Origin: Oleiphilus messinensis
GTDB taxonomy: Bacteria; Pseudomonadota; Gammaproteobacteria; Pseudomonadales; Oleiphilaceae
Assembly: GCF_002162375.1 (NCBI RefSeq)
Contig: NZ_CP021425.1
Location: 1,175,501 to 1,239,500, forward strand
Direction of reading: 5' to 3'
Length of the DNA: 64,000 bases
Translations under genes and position numbers: made by a program
In this document: positions 1 through 9,119 of the stretch, in pieces
How the letters are laid out: each line of letters opens with the position of its first letter
Position numbering within the stretch: position 1 is the first letter of the stretch
The notes under the pieces: generated by a model
The model's database searches: none
The model's input: only the letters and a program-made list of their open reading frames with translations
Told to the model about the DNA's origin: nothing

Positions 1-2
1 TT

Positions 3-527
3 CAGCCAGGCGACGAAATACTGATGAGTCGAAAGCCAACAGGAACGTTGATAGTGGATCACTTGATACCGGGGCGAAATCTGTACCTGATCAGTACGGG
101 AACCGGGCTTGCACCCTTCATGAGTATTATCAAAGATCCTGAAACCTATGAGTGTTTTGACAAGGTCATTCTGACCCATGGTGTTCGGACCGTCTCGGAA
201 TTGGCGTATCAGGAATACATCTGCAACGAGTTACCGAAGCATGAGTATTTCGGTGACGTAATCCGGGACAAGTTGATTTATTATCCCACGGTTACGCGTG
301 AACCTTATGAAAATCAGGGTCGTCTTACCGATTTGATGGAAAGTGGAGCGCTTTTTGCCAACATCGGATTGCCAGAGATGAATCTGGAGGATGACCGGTT
401 CATGATTTGTGGTAGTCCGAGCATGTTAAAAGATACCTGCCAGATTCTTGATTCCCGAGGCTTTGTCGAAGCGAAACAGGGAGACCTGGGGCATTATGTG
501 ATCGAGCGTGCTTTCGTCGAGAGCTAA
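3..527 (+). CDS. fpr: Ferredoxin/flavodoxin--NADP+ reductase, 3' part (5' end outside window)
   Basis: Cytoplasmic flavoenzyme that exchanges electrons between NADPH and ferredoxin or flavodoxin. Only the last ~174 codons are present. The frame is already open at base 3 (QPGDEIL before the Met at 24), so that Met is internal. Visible are the end of the FAD domain (SRKPTGTL), the NADP-binding start STGTGLAPF, the CGSPSMLKDT motif that contacts the nicotinamide, and the family C-terminus GHYVIERAF followed by three residues. The length and ending fit the bacterial Fpr subclass of about 258 residues. It is followed by 245 bases without a gene. Confidence 0.92.
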   Translation, partial: QPGDEILMSRKPTGTLIVDHLIPGRNLYLISTGTGLAPFMSIIKDPETYECFDKVILTHGVRTVSELAYQEYICNELPKHEYFGDVIRDKLIYYPTVTREPYENQGRLTDLMESGALFANIGLPEMNLEDDRFMICGSPSMLKDTCQILDSRGFVEAKQGDLGHYVIERAFVES

Positions 528-772
528 ACCACTCTATTTTCAATAAGACCCTAATCACCTGCGTGACGGTTTTATGCGTCGCGCATGTGCTCCTATCTTG
601 TGAGTCCAGCCCTTTCTAGTCTTCTGGCAGATTCTAGCCTTCCCGCCTATTCCAGTATTTTTGCATTTTTAATGTTCTCCAATTAGTGGCGAAGTAAATG
701 CAGTGCTGCGGTGAAAAAGTGATCAGTATGTACTATCTTTCTACTTGAGTGTCGTTTATAAGGCGTTCCGGT

Positions 773-964
773 ATGACTCTGATCACAACTGAAAAAGTAA
801 TCTGTCCCTATTGCTCGGAAGCTATTGAGCTGGTGGTGGATTGCTCTATGCCTTCACAGGAATATATCGAAGACTGTGATGTTTGCTGTCAGCCAATTCT
901 GGTTAATATCGAAACCACTGAGGATGGTTTGCCGGAAATAGAGCTGCACCGTGAGAACGAATAG
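773..964 (+). CDS. CPXCG-motif cysteine-rich small protein
   Basis: Small zinc-ribbon-like protein of 63 residues. It carries CPYC near residue 11 and DCDVCCQP near residue 36, the two cysteine pairs of the Cys_rich_CPXG family, whose role is unknown. The ATG at 773 is preferred to an upstream in-frame start at 749 because AAGG lies about 8 bases before it and family members begin just before the first CPxC. It ends 29 bases before the macro-domain gene and probably shares its transcript. Confidence 0.75.
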   Translation: MTLITTEKVICPYCSEAIELVVDCSMPSQEYIEDCDVCCQPILVNIETTEDGLPEIELHRENE

Positions 965-993
965 CGCTTGTACCCCATTTGGAGGAAAAGACA

Positions 994-1545
994 ATGGCTG
1001 AAGTTGAATTGACCTTTACTGATTTGACCACCATGCAAGTGGATGCGATTGTATGTCCTGCCCATAAGCACCTCACCCGTGGGCGAGGGCTATCGGCAAG
1101 TATTTTTGACTGTGCGGGCCCTGAATTGTCTGTGGCTTGTGATCAGCAGGAAGTGTGTCGAGTCGGGGATGCCTGTATTACAAAGGGGTTTAAGTTGCCT
1201 GCGGCCTGGGTTATCCATACGGTTACGCCGCAATGGTCTGGTGGGGATCAGTGGGGGGGTTCCGATTTAGGGTTGTTGCGGCAATGCTATCAACGTGTTT
1301 TTCAAGTCGCGCGCGAGAACGGGATCAAATCACTGGCGGTACCGGCTCTGGGGGCGGGTACCAATAAAGCGCCCCATTTGCTTTCTGCGAGAGTGGGCCT
1401 GGAAGCGGTAAAGCCGGTTCTGCAAGACTTTGACGCCGTTTATTTCTGTTTGCATTCCAATCAGGCCATGGAAGATTGGAGTTCAGCATACCGGCAGCTG
1501 TTTCAAGCAAACTCAGTGCAAGCCGGTGCTTCTGTCTTGCATTAG
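994..1545 (+). CDS. Macro-domain protein with altered ligand-binding loop
   Basis: Macro-domain fold of 183 residues; such proteins bind or hydrolyse ADP-ribose derivatives. The core pattern is clear: VDAIV, then AGPEL, VGDACITKGFKLPA, VIHTVTPQW and SLAVPALGAG. Residues that normally form the active and binding loops are changed: the NAAN motif reads CPAH and the GGGV motif reads GRGL. Deacetylase activity as in YmdB is therefore doubtful, and ligand sensing or another substrate is possible. The ATG at 994 follows a strong GGAGGA; a TTG at 979 in the same frame overlaps that ribosome site and is unlikely. Downstream it converges with the EAL-GGDEF gene. Confidence 0.75.
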   Translation: MAEVELTFTDLTTMQVDAIVCPAHKHLTRGRGLSASIFDCAGPELSVACDQQEVCRVGDACITKGFKLPAAWVIHTVTPQWSGGDQWGGSDLGLLRQCYQRVFQVARENGIKSLAVPALGAGTNKAPHLLSARVGLEAVKPVLQDFDAVYFCLHSNQAMEDWSSAYRQLFQANSVQAGASVLH

Positions 1546-1573
1546 TCGGAATCAGGTTTGCTGCAACCGGAAC

Positions 1574-3421
1574 TCAATCCTGACATTTTTCCGGCTCTGG
1601 ATGCTGGATGCGCTTACGAGCCAGGGTGTATGGAACTACTGACGTATTGTCGTCTGTTGATACAATCACCAGATGACGTTGGCTTTCCTTGGCAGACTTT
1701 TTGGCTGCCGCCGCCAGCTCGGCAATTTGGTGGTGACCAATTTGATCCGGGTTGCGCACGTGAATAATGCCGATAGATAAGTTCACAAGCGGGTGGCAGC
1801 GCCAGTTGCCGTAGCGGTCTCGGGCTTCGAAATAGCCTTGTTCCCTGATCGTATCGGGGTACAGAGGGCGGGAGCGTTGAATAAACTGTTCGATAATGTA
1901 GCGGCAAATGGGTTCGGGCGAAATGTTTTCAGAAAATGTTGCGATGAAATCATCACCGCCAACATGCCCTACAAAGCCAAGATCGCTGAGTTGTTCACTC
2001 AATATCGTTGCCAGCATGATAATGGCATCATCGCCTTTGGAGTAGCCAAACACATCATTAAATGGCTTGAAATTATCCAGATCGAAATAGGCGATCCAGC
2101 ACGGTGTTGATTTTTTACAAAGCAGCTGAATCTGCTTGTTTATGGGGACATTTCCGGGGAGACCGCTCAAAGGGTTAGCATATTTTGCCGCGTCGATTTT
2201 CGTATCGGTGATGAGTTTGAGCAGATCCCGTGTTCGTCCCATACCCAAATAGTAATGCTCTCTGGAAATCAGAAAATTCTGCCGTACATAATGATCTTCC
2301 GCCCCCGTCAACATCCGGCTTAAGTCAAGCAATGGCGTGTGTTCGTCGACAATAATGGTATCGGAAGAAATAAAGTCGACAATGGGTTTGTTTTCGAACA
2401 ATGCGCGACCGTATTGGGTTGAAAAGAGCTCAAGAATTCGCCACTTGTGGGCGATTCCTAGTGGCTTGTTGTTGCCTACCACCGGCAGGCACGATGCGCT
2501 GTCTCCCGTTGCAAAGCGTTCTGCAACTTCTTTCAGTTTGGTTTCCGGCTGCAGTGGCTTGACGTAGTAAGCCAGGCTCTGGCACGTCAATCTCTCGGGT
2601 TCGGTGTAGGTTGACGTGCTGTTGATCGAGGGCAAGCGCCCTTTGGCTGGAATGCTTCGATAGCTACCAAATTCGCTACCTTGATAAAGGTGAATTCCGG
2701 CCCGAAATAGCGTTTCAATCTGTGGCAATGCACCATTTCCCGGTGCGATAAACCGGGTTCGTTTGTTGCTTTTATCGGTAATTTCGAACAACAGCTCCTG
2801 CTTCAACGGGTCATTGTGAATGTCATCGACCAAGTGTCTCGGCAATTTGCAGAAATCAGGTTGGCATTCAAGCCAGAATTCAGCGGATTTGAAGCCTGCA
2901 CCAATATTCGCCACCGCTGTTTTGAAGTCGAGACTCTTAAATGCGATGAGTTGTTCTCTTAATGTTGATGCATTGATGAGTGGTCGGTCATCTTTAACTT
3001 GAATGACAAAGCGACTGGCTGGCATCCCCAGCGCTTCGACAGCCAATCGCAGAGTGCTTGCGGAAACGAAATGCTGGGCGACGGCGAGAGCTGGAATTTC
3101 GATGAACAGCAGCTCGTCTATATGTAGCGTATAGGCCCGGGACAAAATTGTCTGGAGCATCGTTTCGGTAAAGAGCGCAAGTTGTTGGGTTTGTTCTGCC
3201 GTATTGTACAGTAGTTCCGGGTTTGAGAACGGACTGCCGGGCACACCCGTCACGAGGACATTGTAGCCTTGGGTTTCCTGTGATAGTAAATTCACAACAG
3301 GTTGAAACAGCGTGTCCAGTTCGCCATTATCTAGAAGGCTGGATAACTGACGCGTGATGGATTCTGGGGAATGTTCCTTTACCACGGTGTCTTTAGACCT
3401 CTCTGTCGGCAAATACTCCAA
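1574..3421 (-). CDS. EAL(degenerate)-CBS-GGDEF signalling protein
   Basis: 615-residue c-di-GMP-type protein with no signal peptide or membrane segment. Residues ~25-265 resemble an EAL domain, but the EALxR motif reads GYNVLVTG and DDFG reads ANIG, so phosphodiesterase activity should be lost. Residues ~280-405 look like a CBS pair (possible nucleotide sensor). Residues ~425-590 are a GGDEF domain whose signature is GGDDF, a conservative change that may or may not keep cyclase activity. The TTG start at 3421 is supported by GAGG five bases upstream and there is no ATG near the N-terminus. It reads toward the macro-domain gene; upstream is the divergent iorA promoter region. Confidence 0.85.
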   Translation of the reverse strand: MEYLPTERSKDTVVKEHSPESITRQLSSLLDNGELDTLFQPVVNLLSQETQGYNVLVTGVPGSPFSNPELLYNTAEQTQQLALFTETMLQTILSRAYTLHIDELLFIEIPALAVAQHFVSASTLRLAVEALGMPASRFVIQVKDDRPLINASTLREQLIAFKSLDFKTAVANIGAGFKSAEFWLECQPDFCKLPRHLVDDIHNDPLKQELLFEITDKSNKRTRFIAPGNGALPQIETLFRAGIHLYQGSEFGSYRSIPAKGRLPSINSTSTYTEPERLTCQSLAYYVKPLQPETKLKEVAERFATGDSASCLPVVGNNKPLGIAHKWRILELFSTQYGRALFENKPIVDFISSDTIIVDEHTPLLDLSRMLTGAEDHYVRQNFLISREHYYLGMGRTRDLLKLITDTKIDAAKYANPLSGLPGNVPINKQIQLLCKKSTPCWIAYFDLDNFKPFNDVFGYSKGDDAIIMLATILSEQLSDLGFVGHVGGDDFIATFSENISPEPICRYIIEQFIQRSRPLYPDTIREQGYFEARDRYGNWRCHPLVNLSIGIIHVRNPDQIGHHQIAELAAAAKKSAKESQRHLVIVSTDDNTSVVPYTLARKRIQHPEPEKCQD

Positions 3422-3704
3422 TCGTGCCTCGAGTTCGATGCTGAAGGTTTTTATCGAAAATCGATCAACCGGTGTTACGACATAGTCTTAGGAGTAAGAC
3501 TGTATTGTTTGAACCGAATTTCAAAGACTGATTATGAACATATTATGTTATCGTTTCATGACACTGCAAAATAATGGACAGATGACCGATGGTCATTTAA
3601 TATCGGCCTACGCAACTGGAGGTTTGTAATTCAATTGCCTGTTATAGTAGGGGCACGCTTGGGTTTCAGAACTCTGGATAACTGTAAAAAGAGAGAAGGT
3701 GGGG

Positions 3705-4187
3705 ATGAAAATAACAATCAATGGGCAGGAGAGAGACCTCCAAGGTCTCGATGAGCAAACACCTTTGTTATGGGTGGTGCGTGACGAGCTGAATTTGAAG
3801 GGCACTAAATTTGGCTGTGGTATGGGCTTGTGTGGCGCTTGTACGGTGCACTTAAATGGTGAGGCAATCCGTTCCTGTATTACACCGGTTGGTGCGGTCA
3901 AAGGCCAGGAAATAACCACCATCGAAGGCATTGGTAGTGAGGAAAATCCTCACCCTCTGCAAGTTGCCTGGCAGCAATTTAATGTCCCGCAATGTGGATA
4001 CTGTCAATCCGGACAACTGATGTCTGCCCATGCCCTGTTGCAGCGTAATGCCAACCCGAACGATGCAGAAATCGTGTCTGCCATGAGTGGAAATATATGT
4101 CGTTGTGGCACCTATCCCAGAATTAAAAAAGCAATTAAATCGGTTGCCAAAACCGGTGACAGCATGGTTCAGGAGGTGCAGCCATGA
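3705..4187 (+). CDS. iorA: Isoquinoline 1-oxidoreductase-type small subunit, 2x[2Fe-2S]
   Basis: Electron-transfer subunit of a molybdenum hydroxylase, about 160 residues. The N-terminal plant-type [2Fe-2S] site is CGMGLCGAC followed by a further Cys after GEAIRS; the C-terminal helical [2Fe-2S] site is CGYCQSGQ with CRCGTYPRI. The ATG at 3705 lies after a purine-rich GAGAAGGTGGGG. It overlaps the large subunit by four bases (ATGA), indicating translational coupling. It passes electrons from the Mo centre of the large subunit toward an external acceptor. The true substrate (aldehyde, N-heterocycle or other) cannot be read from sequence. Confidence 0.9.
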   Translation: MKITINGQERDLQGLDEQTPLLWVVRDELNLKGTKFGCGMGLCGACTVHLNGEAIRSCITPVGAVKGQEITTIEGIGSEENPHPLQVAWQQFNVPQCGYCQSGQLMSAHALLQRNANPNDAEIVSAMSGNICRCGTYPRIKKAIKSVAKTGDSMVQEVQP

Positions 4188-6463
4188 GTGAACCAATTGC
4201 AACGCAGCCAGCTGTTTCAAACGTAGAAGGCACTTTGGTCTCGTCTCGTCGTCAATTTCTAAAGTGGGGGGGCGCTGGAGCCGGTGGACTGGTGATGTCC
4301 ATTCAGTTCAGTGGCTGCACTTCCATGGCGGATTCGGAGCAGAGTCGTTCGGAAGGCAGTGCAAACAACCCGGAAGCCCCGTTTAAAGCAAATGCATGGG
4401 TCGAGATTCATCCAGACGAGCGCATCTACCTGATTCTGGATCGTGTGGAAATGGGGCAGGGTACGTATACCGGAATGGCGACCCTACTCGCCGAGGAACT
4501 TGAAGTCAGCCCGGATAGAATCAAGCTTAAAACCGCTCCGGTAGGTGCAGCCTATATACACCCCGAGTACGGTATGCAGATTACCGGAGGCAGTTCCAGC
4601 TTGAGAACAAACTGGCTCCGCCTGCGTGAAGCAGGGGCCCATGCCCGAGCGCTTTTTGCGCAGGCCGCGGCGGAGGTATGGCAAGTCGATAGTAAAGATG
4701 TTTTTGTGCGGGACGGGGTCTGTGAAAACCGGGTTACAGGCAGTCGCTTGTCATACGGCGCGTTAGCGCCATTGGCTGCTACTCAGCACCTGAAAATATC
4801 CCCTCAGCTCAAGAGCGCAAAGCAGTTTCGATACATTGGCAAGAAAAGCACACGCCTGGATGCTCAGCTGAAAAGTTTTGGTAAAGCGCTATACGGTATC
4901 GATGTTGAGCAGCCGGATATGCTCTATGCTGTCGTAATGCGTGCGCCTTCATTAGGTGGAACGGTTCTGTCGTTTTCTCCCGAGGCCGCAATGCAGCAAC
5001 CCGGTGTTGTAAACATTGGGCAAGTCCCTTCCGGAGTTGCGGTCATTGCCCGTTCCTATTGGCAAGCTCGTTCAGCTGCAGGGCAGGTCAAGGTTAACTG
5101 GCAATCCGGAAAATTGGCCACGCTGTCGACTGAAGGTATTTATGATCTCTATCGCCAGGCCGCTGGCAAGGACGCCGGGACGTCTGTTCGCAGTGTTGGT
5201 GATTATGAGGATGCTCTGGAAGTTGCTGATTCGACCTTGAGTGTGGAGTATCAGGCACCTTTGTTAGCTCATGCGACGATGGAACCGATGAATTGTACCG
5301 CTCAGGTCGGGAGCGATTTCTGCCGGATTTGGGCGCCGACACAGGGGCCGGATATTGCCCGAGCCGTTGCGGTCCGGGAAACCGGTTTGAGCCATGATCA
5401 AGTCTCGGTTCATACAACGTTACTGGGTGGTGGCTTTGGCCGGCGCTTGAACCAGGACTTTGTGGCGGAAGCGGTTAATGTTGCCAAGCTGGTAGATAAG
5501 CCCGTCAAAGTTATCTGGTCGCGCGAAGACGATACCCGAAACGATTTTTATCGTCCGGCAACCTACCACCGATTATCTGCCGCGTTTAATGCCGAGGGAC
5601 AGGCGACAGGGTGGCAACATCAGATTGTGGGTCCCCGTATCATGGATCATTACGCGGTTGATGCGGTTGGCGTGCTGGCACCCACCTGGACACCACAAAG
5701 TGTTGTGAATGTATTGAGCAAAGTTGCGCCTGGTTTAGCGCCAGATGAGTCCCCTGTGGAAGGGGCAAAAGAGCTGCCTTATGCGTTGGATAATATCGAT
5801 GTCCGATACACCCATGCTGATCCGGGTGTACCGATCACGTTCTGGCGCTCGGTAGGGCACTCCCAGAACGCTTTTGTGGTTGAGAGCTTTATTGACGAAC
5901 TTGCTCACCACGCCAAACAAGACCCGTTCGCCTATCGGGACAAACTGCTGCAGCAGGATACTCGTGCCCAAGGAGTGCTTCGTGCGGTCGCGAAAGCGGC
6001 GCGTTGGGGTAAACCTTTTGTGTCAGGGGCGGTACAGGGAATCGCCTGCCATAAGAGCTTTTCCACCTATGCAGCACAGGTCGTAGAATTGACCGTGAGC
6101 GGTCAGCAGATCAAGGTACATCGTGTGACGTGTGCTGTGGATTGTGGTCTTGTTGTCAATCCGGATATCGTGATCAGTCAAATTGAAAGTGGTATTGTGT
6201 TCGGTCTTACGGCGGCGTTGTTCGGCGACATTACCATTAAAGAGGGCGTGATTCAGCAAAGTAACTTCCACGACTATCCCTTGCTGCGTATGCAGGATAC
6301 ACCGGAGATCGAAGTGGTTATCGTGCCATCAGCAGAATCCCCCACGGGCATTGGTGAACCTGGTGTGCCTCCAGTCGCACCAGCGGTGGCGAACGCAGTT
6401 TATGTGGCGACCGGTGAGCGATTGCGCTCATTACCATTAAAATTGCCGGCGACCTCCGGTTAA
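4184..6463 (+). CDS. iorB: Molybdenum hydroxylase large subunit, Tat-exported (IorB-like)
   Basis: 759-residue Mo-cofactor subunit of the xanthine-oxidase superfamily, IorB/aldehyde-dehydrogenase branch. A twin-arginine signal [10 protein letters not shown] lies at residues ~21-30, followed by a hydrophobic stretch ending at SGC, so export and perhaps lipid anchoring are likely. Mo-site motifs include [22 protein letters not shown], the [11 protein letters not shown] segment and the C-terminal [13 protein letters not shown] carrying the catalytic Glu. The start overlaps iorA by four bases. The cytidylyltransferase gene follows at once. No XdhC-like maturation gene is nearby. Confidence 0.9.
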   Translation: MSEPIATQPAVSNVEGTLVSSRRQFLKWGGAGAGGLVMSIQFSGCTSMADSEQSRSEGSANNPEAPFKANAWVEIHPDERIYLILDRVEMGQGTYTGMATLLAEELEVSPDRIKLKTAPVGAAYIHPEYGMQITGGSSSLRTNWLRLREAGAHARALFAQAAAEVWQVDSKDVFVRDGVCENRVTGSRLSYGALAPLAATQHLKISPQLKSAKQFRYIGKKSTRLDAQLKSFGKALYGIDVEQPDMLYAVVMRAPSLGGTVLSFSPEAAMQQPGVVNIGQVPSGVAVIARSYWQARSAAGQVKVNWQSGKLATLSTEGIYDLYRQAAGKDAGTSVRSVGDYEDALEVADSTLSVEYQAPLLAHATMEPMNCTAQVGSDFCRIWAPTQGPDIARAVAVRETGLSHDQVSVHTTLLGGGFGRRLNQDFVAEAVNVAKLVDKPVKVIWSREDDTRNDFYRPATYHRLSAAFNAEGQATGWQHQIVGPRIMDHYAVDAVGVLAPTWTPQSVVNVLSKVAPGLAPDESPVEGAKELPYALDNIDVRYTHADPGVPITFWRSVGHSQNAFVVESFIDELAHHAKQDPFAYRDKLLQQDTRAQGVLRAVAKAARWGKPFVSGAVQGIACHKSFSTYAAQVVELTVSGQQIKVHRVTCAVDCGLVVNPDIVISQIESGIVFGLTAALFGDITIKEGVIQQSNFHDYPLLRMQDTPEIEVVIVPSAESPTGIGEPGVPPVAPAVANAVYVATGERLRSLPLKLPATSG

Positions 6464-6474
6464 AAGGCTGTTCT

Positions 6475-7155
6475 GTGTCTGCTGCACCAAAAATATTGAC
6501 GCTGGCAGTGTTGGCCGCAGGGTTGGGCCGCCGATTTATCGGTGGCCACAAACTGCTGGCGCCACTTCCTGATGGCTCCAGGGTAATTGATCGTGTGCTC
6601 GATACTGCAGCTCATGCAGCACATGTGTTGCAGTCAGAGCAGTCAGTGTTGCCTGTATCGGTCAAGGTCATGGTGGTGCTCCGGGAGGAGGATCGATCGT
6701 TGTTGCAGGAGGTTGTGCAGGCTCGAGAGCGCCTAGTGTCGCTCGCAGATCTGGAGTTGCTATTGCTTTCAGCTTCAGAGGAAGTGGAATTGGCGACCCG
6801 GATTAAGGCCGTAATCAATCATGCGCCGTCTGATGGCTGGTTGTTTATGTTAGGGGATATGCCTTTTGTCCAGTTTTCCACGGTGGTGGCGCTCGGGAGC
6901 GCGTTTTTCCATACAACTAAGTCAGAGCAGTACTTCTTTGTGCCCGTTCAGCTATCGGAGGGGGGGGCTAAGCGAGGAAATCCGGTGCTGATTGGTTCTA
7001 CCTGGCGTTCGCAGTTGCTCGAATTATGCGGGGATCAAGGCGCTAATCCTTTACTTAAACAGCACTCAAATGCTGTAGTGCATGTCCCGGTAGATGATCC
7101 CGGAATCCATCGTGATATCGATCGTGTTGAGGATCTTCCGGGCTTTAGTTCTTGA
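6475..7155 (+). CDS. MocA/MobA-like nucleotidyltransferase (molybdenum cofactor)
   Basis: 226-residue NTP-transferase-fold protein. The N-terminal LAVLAAGLGRRFIGGHKLLA is a variant of the LAAGxSxRMGxxKLL nucleotide-binding loop; LMLGDMPF is the metal-binding D-M-P motif and RGNPVLI the product-site motif. Relatives (MocA) add CMP to molybdopterin, giving the cofactor used by xanthine-oxidase-type enzymes, which fits its position 11 bases after iorB. The GTG at 6475 is the start with AAAGG upstream. The GG in place of M-G in the loop and some extra length before LMLGD make it a divergent member. Its 3' end overlaps the convergent HugZ-like gene by 11 bases. Confidence 0.8.
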   Translation: MSAAPKILTLAVLAAGLGRRFIGGHKLLAPLPDGSRVIDRVLDTAAHAAHVLQSEQSVLPVSVKVMVVLREEDRSLLQEVVQARERLVSLADLELLLLSASEEVELATRIKAVINHAPSDGWLFMLGDMPFVQFSTVVALGSAFFHTTKSEQYFFVPVQLSEGGAKRGNPVLIGSTWRSQLLELCGDQGANPLLKQHSNAVVHVPVDDPGIHRDIDRVEDLPGFSS

Positions 7156-7630
7156 TTTGCGACACTTGGTCAAGGTTTGGTCCGCTAATTTGGTATGCAG
7201 CACCAAAACCTTTTACAAAGACGCCTTTTTGGGGCGTGATTTTCATGAGCTTGAAGTCACTGAGGTCTTTCAGCAGAGTCATGGTTGATCCCAGTGAGGT
7301 CGTCATTTCCTGAATTATTTCTGACCACTCCAGGGTGGCACGGTCGATTTCTGTTGCACAACATTCAAAGCTGAGGCGTCGTCGGGCAAAAATGTTTTTT
7401 GCATCCATTTCGTTTTCAATAAAAAAGACAGATAGTGTCGGAAAATGTTCGATATTTCGGGTGTGTGCGGCCAAACCACTGATGAAAACGTAAATATCAT
7501 GGTCTTTTTGGTAGTACGGCGCATAGCTTGCCTCCGGGATTCCCTGCTCCGAGCGTGTTGCCATCAAGACACTCTTGAAACCCGCCATGAGTTGAATGGC
7601 TTCGGTTAAAATCTCGTGGTTTTCGTCCAT
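7145..7630 (-). CDS. HugZ-like pyridoxamine-phosphate-oxidase-fold protein
   Basis: 161-residue split-barrel flavin/heme-binding-type protein. The pattern SVLMATRSEQGIPEASYAPY followed by IYVFISGLAAHTRNI and LSVFFIE is the PNPOx-like barrel, and the C-terminal GVFVKGFGAAYQI is typical of HugZ, a heme-utilisation protein. The ATG at 7630 has GGAGAAG eight bases upstream; the frame stays open further upstream to ~7828 but that part has no family resemblance and overlaps the next promoter. Heme binding or degradation is inferred from family only. Confidence 0.75.
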   Translation of the reverse strand: MDENHEILTEAIQLMAGFKSVLMATRSEQGIPEASYAPYYQKDHDIYVFISGLAAHTRNIEHFPTLSVFFIENEMDAKNIFARRRLSFECCATEIDRATLEWSEIIQEMTTSLGSTMTLLKDLSDFKLMKITPQKGVFVKGFGAAYQISGPNLDQVSQIKN

Positions 7631-7818
7631 CAAACTTCTCCAAAACTGAGTGTATTCCTGCAGGTTTCTGCACTGCCGTGTTATTTTTCGCCAAACAAGT
7701 TGGTTTTTTTGACTATTGTTAGAAAGCGCTCCGCTGGCAAGAATAATCGGGAATAGGCAAGCAATTGGGGAGGCTTCCGGTTGCTCATGATAACAATTTT
7801 TACCATTTAGAGGTGACC

Positions 7819-8958
7819 ATGATACCAAGAACCCTGTTTGATGCAGATCTGGAAGGCTTCCGGGATTCAGTACGAAAGTTTTTTGAACAAGAAGCAGCGC
7901 CTTATCACTCGCAATGGGAAAAAGATGGGCATGTATCCCGAGAGCTCTGGAGTAAAGCGGGTGAACTCGGTTTTCTCTGTCCGACCATGCCTGAAGAATA
8001 CGGTGGTGTTGGCGCAGATTTCCGTTACAGCGCGGTTGTAATGGAAGAGATCAGTCGTCTCGGTTTGTCCGGGATCGGTTTTCCGCTGCACTCAGACATC
8101 GTAGGTCCCTACATTCTTCACTATGGTAACGAAGAGCAGAAGCAACACTATTTGCCAAAACTGATATCGGGCGAAATGGTGGGGGCGATTGCCATGACCG
8201 AACCCGGTGCAGGCTCCGACTTGCAAGGGGTTAAAACAACCGCGATCAAAAAAGATGATCACTACTTGCTGAATGGTTCAAAAACCTTCATTACCAACGG
8301 CCAGTTGTGTGATTTGGTTGTTGTCGTTGCGAAAACAGATCCGAGTGAGGGGGCGAAGGGCACCAGCTTGTTCCTGGTTGAGGCCAATGCAGAAGGCTTT
8401 GAGAAAGGTCAAAACCTTGAAAAAGTAGGCATGAAAGCACAGGATACATCCGAACTGTTCTTCCAGGATGTCAAGTTGCCCTTGAACAGCCTCTTGGGTG
8501 GTCGTGAAGGTAATGGCTTCTTTCAATTGATGCAGGAGTTACCCCAGGAGCGTCTTTTGGTTGCACTGACCGCAATGTCTGCGTGTGAGGCCGCGTTTGA
8601 CTGGACTGTGACCTACGTGAAAGAGCGTAAAGCGTTTGGTAAGCCAATTGCAGCGTTTCAGAACACCCGCTTCAAACTGGCAGAACTGAAGGCCGATATT
8701 ACCGCAGGTCGTGTTTTCACCGATCGCTGCCTGGAATTACATCTACAGAAGAAACTGGATGTGCCGACCGCTGCAATGTTGAAACAGTGGACTACTGACC
8801 TGCAGTGTAAAGTGATGGATGAGTGTGTGCAGTTGCATGGTGGCTACGGTTATATGTGGGAATACCCCATCGCCAGAGCTTGGGCGGACTCTCGGGTTCA
8901 GCGTATTTATGCCGGTACAAATGAAATCATGAAAGAAATTGTTGCGCGCTCGATCTAG
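7819..8958 (+). CDS. Acyl-CoA dehydrogenase, long-chain (LCAD-like)
   Basis: 379-residue FAD enzyme for the first step of fatty-acid or acyl-CoA beta-oxidation. Motifs: AMTEPGAGSDLQG, GSKTFITNG (FAD and substrate binding), ERKAFGKPIAAFQN, HGGYGYMWEYP and C-terminal RIYAGTNEIMKEIV. The usual MCAD glutamate before GT is absent (YAGT), while SACE in the LPQERLL helix matches the alternative glutamate position of long-chain and isovaleryl enzymes. The start ATG at 7819 has GAGGTG ahead. It stands alone; a strong terminator follows. Confidence 0.9.
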   Translation: MIPRTLFDADLEGFRDSVRKFFEQEAAPYHSQWEKDGHVSRELWSKAGELGFLCPTMPEEYGGVGADFRYSAVVMEEISRLGLSGIGFPLHSDIVGPYILHYGNEEQKQHYLPKLISGEMVGAIAMTEPGAGSDLQGVKTTAIKKDDHYLLNGSKTFITNGQLCDLVVVVAKTDPSEGAKGTSLFLVEANAEGFEKGQNLEKVGMKAQDTSELFFQDVKLPLNSLLGGREGNGFFQLMQELPQERLLVALTAMSACEAAFDWTVTYVKERKAFGKPIAAFQNTRFKLAELKADITAGRVFTDRCLELHLQKKLDVPTAAMLKQWTTDLQCKVMDECVQLHGGYGYMWEYPIARAWADSRVQRIYAGTNEIMKEIVARSI

Positions 8959-8984
8959 ATCCCGCGTCGCAAATCCTGTCTCTG

Positions 8985-9015
8985 AAAAGCCGGCACATTG
9001 ATGCCGGTTTTTTTT
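8985..9015 (+). terminator. Rho-independent terminator of the acyl-CoA dehydrogenase gene
   Basis: GC-rich stem CCGGCA / TGCCGG extended by AAAG/TTTT pairing, short loop, then a run of eight T. Confidence 0.88.
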
Positions 9016-9067
9016 GGCGAAAATTCGGGGATTTTATTAAAGTGGTATCTGTTTCAAGGTAAAGTCG

Positions 9068-9097
9068 TTGACAGTCCTGTACATTCCGGACAGTAAA
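9068..9097 (+). promoter_or_regulatory. Possible sigma-70 promoter of the lipoprotein gene
   Basis: A perfect -35 box TTGACA at 9068-9073, but the -10 region about 17-18 bases on (CAGTAA / AGTAAA) is poor. The gene start at 9120 is close by. Confidence 0.3.
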
Positions 9098-9119
9098 TTT
9101 CGGGGATATCGAGTACCAC

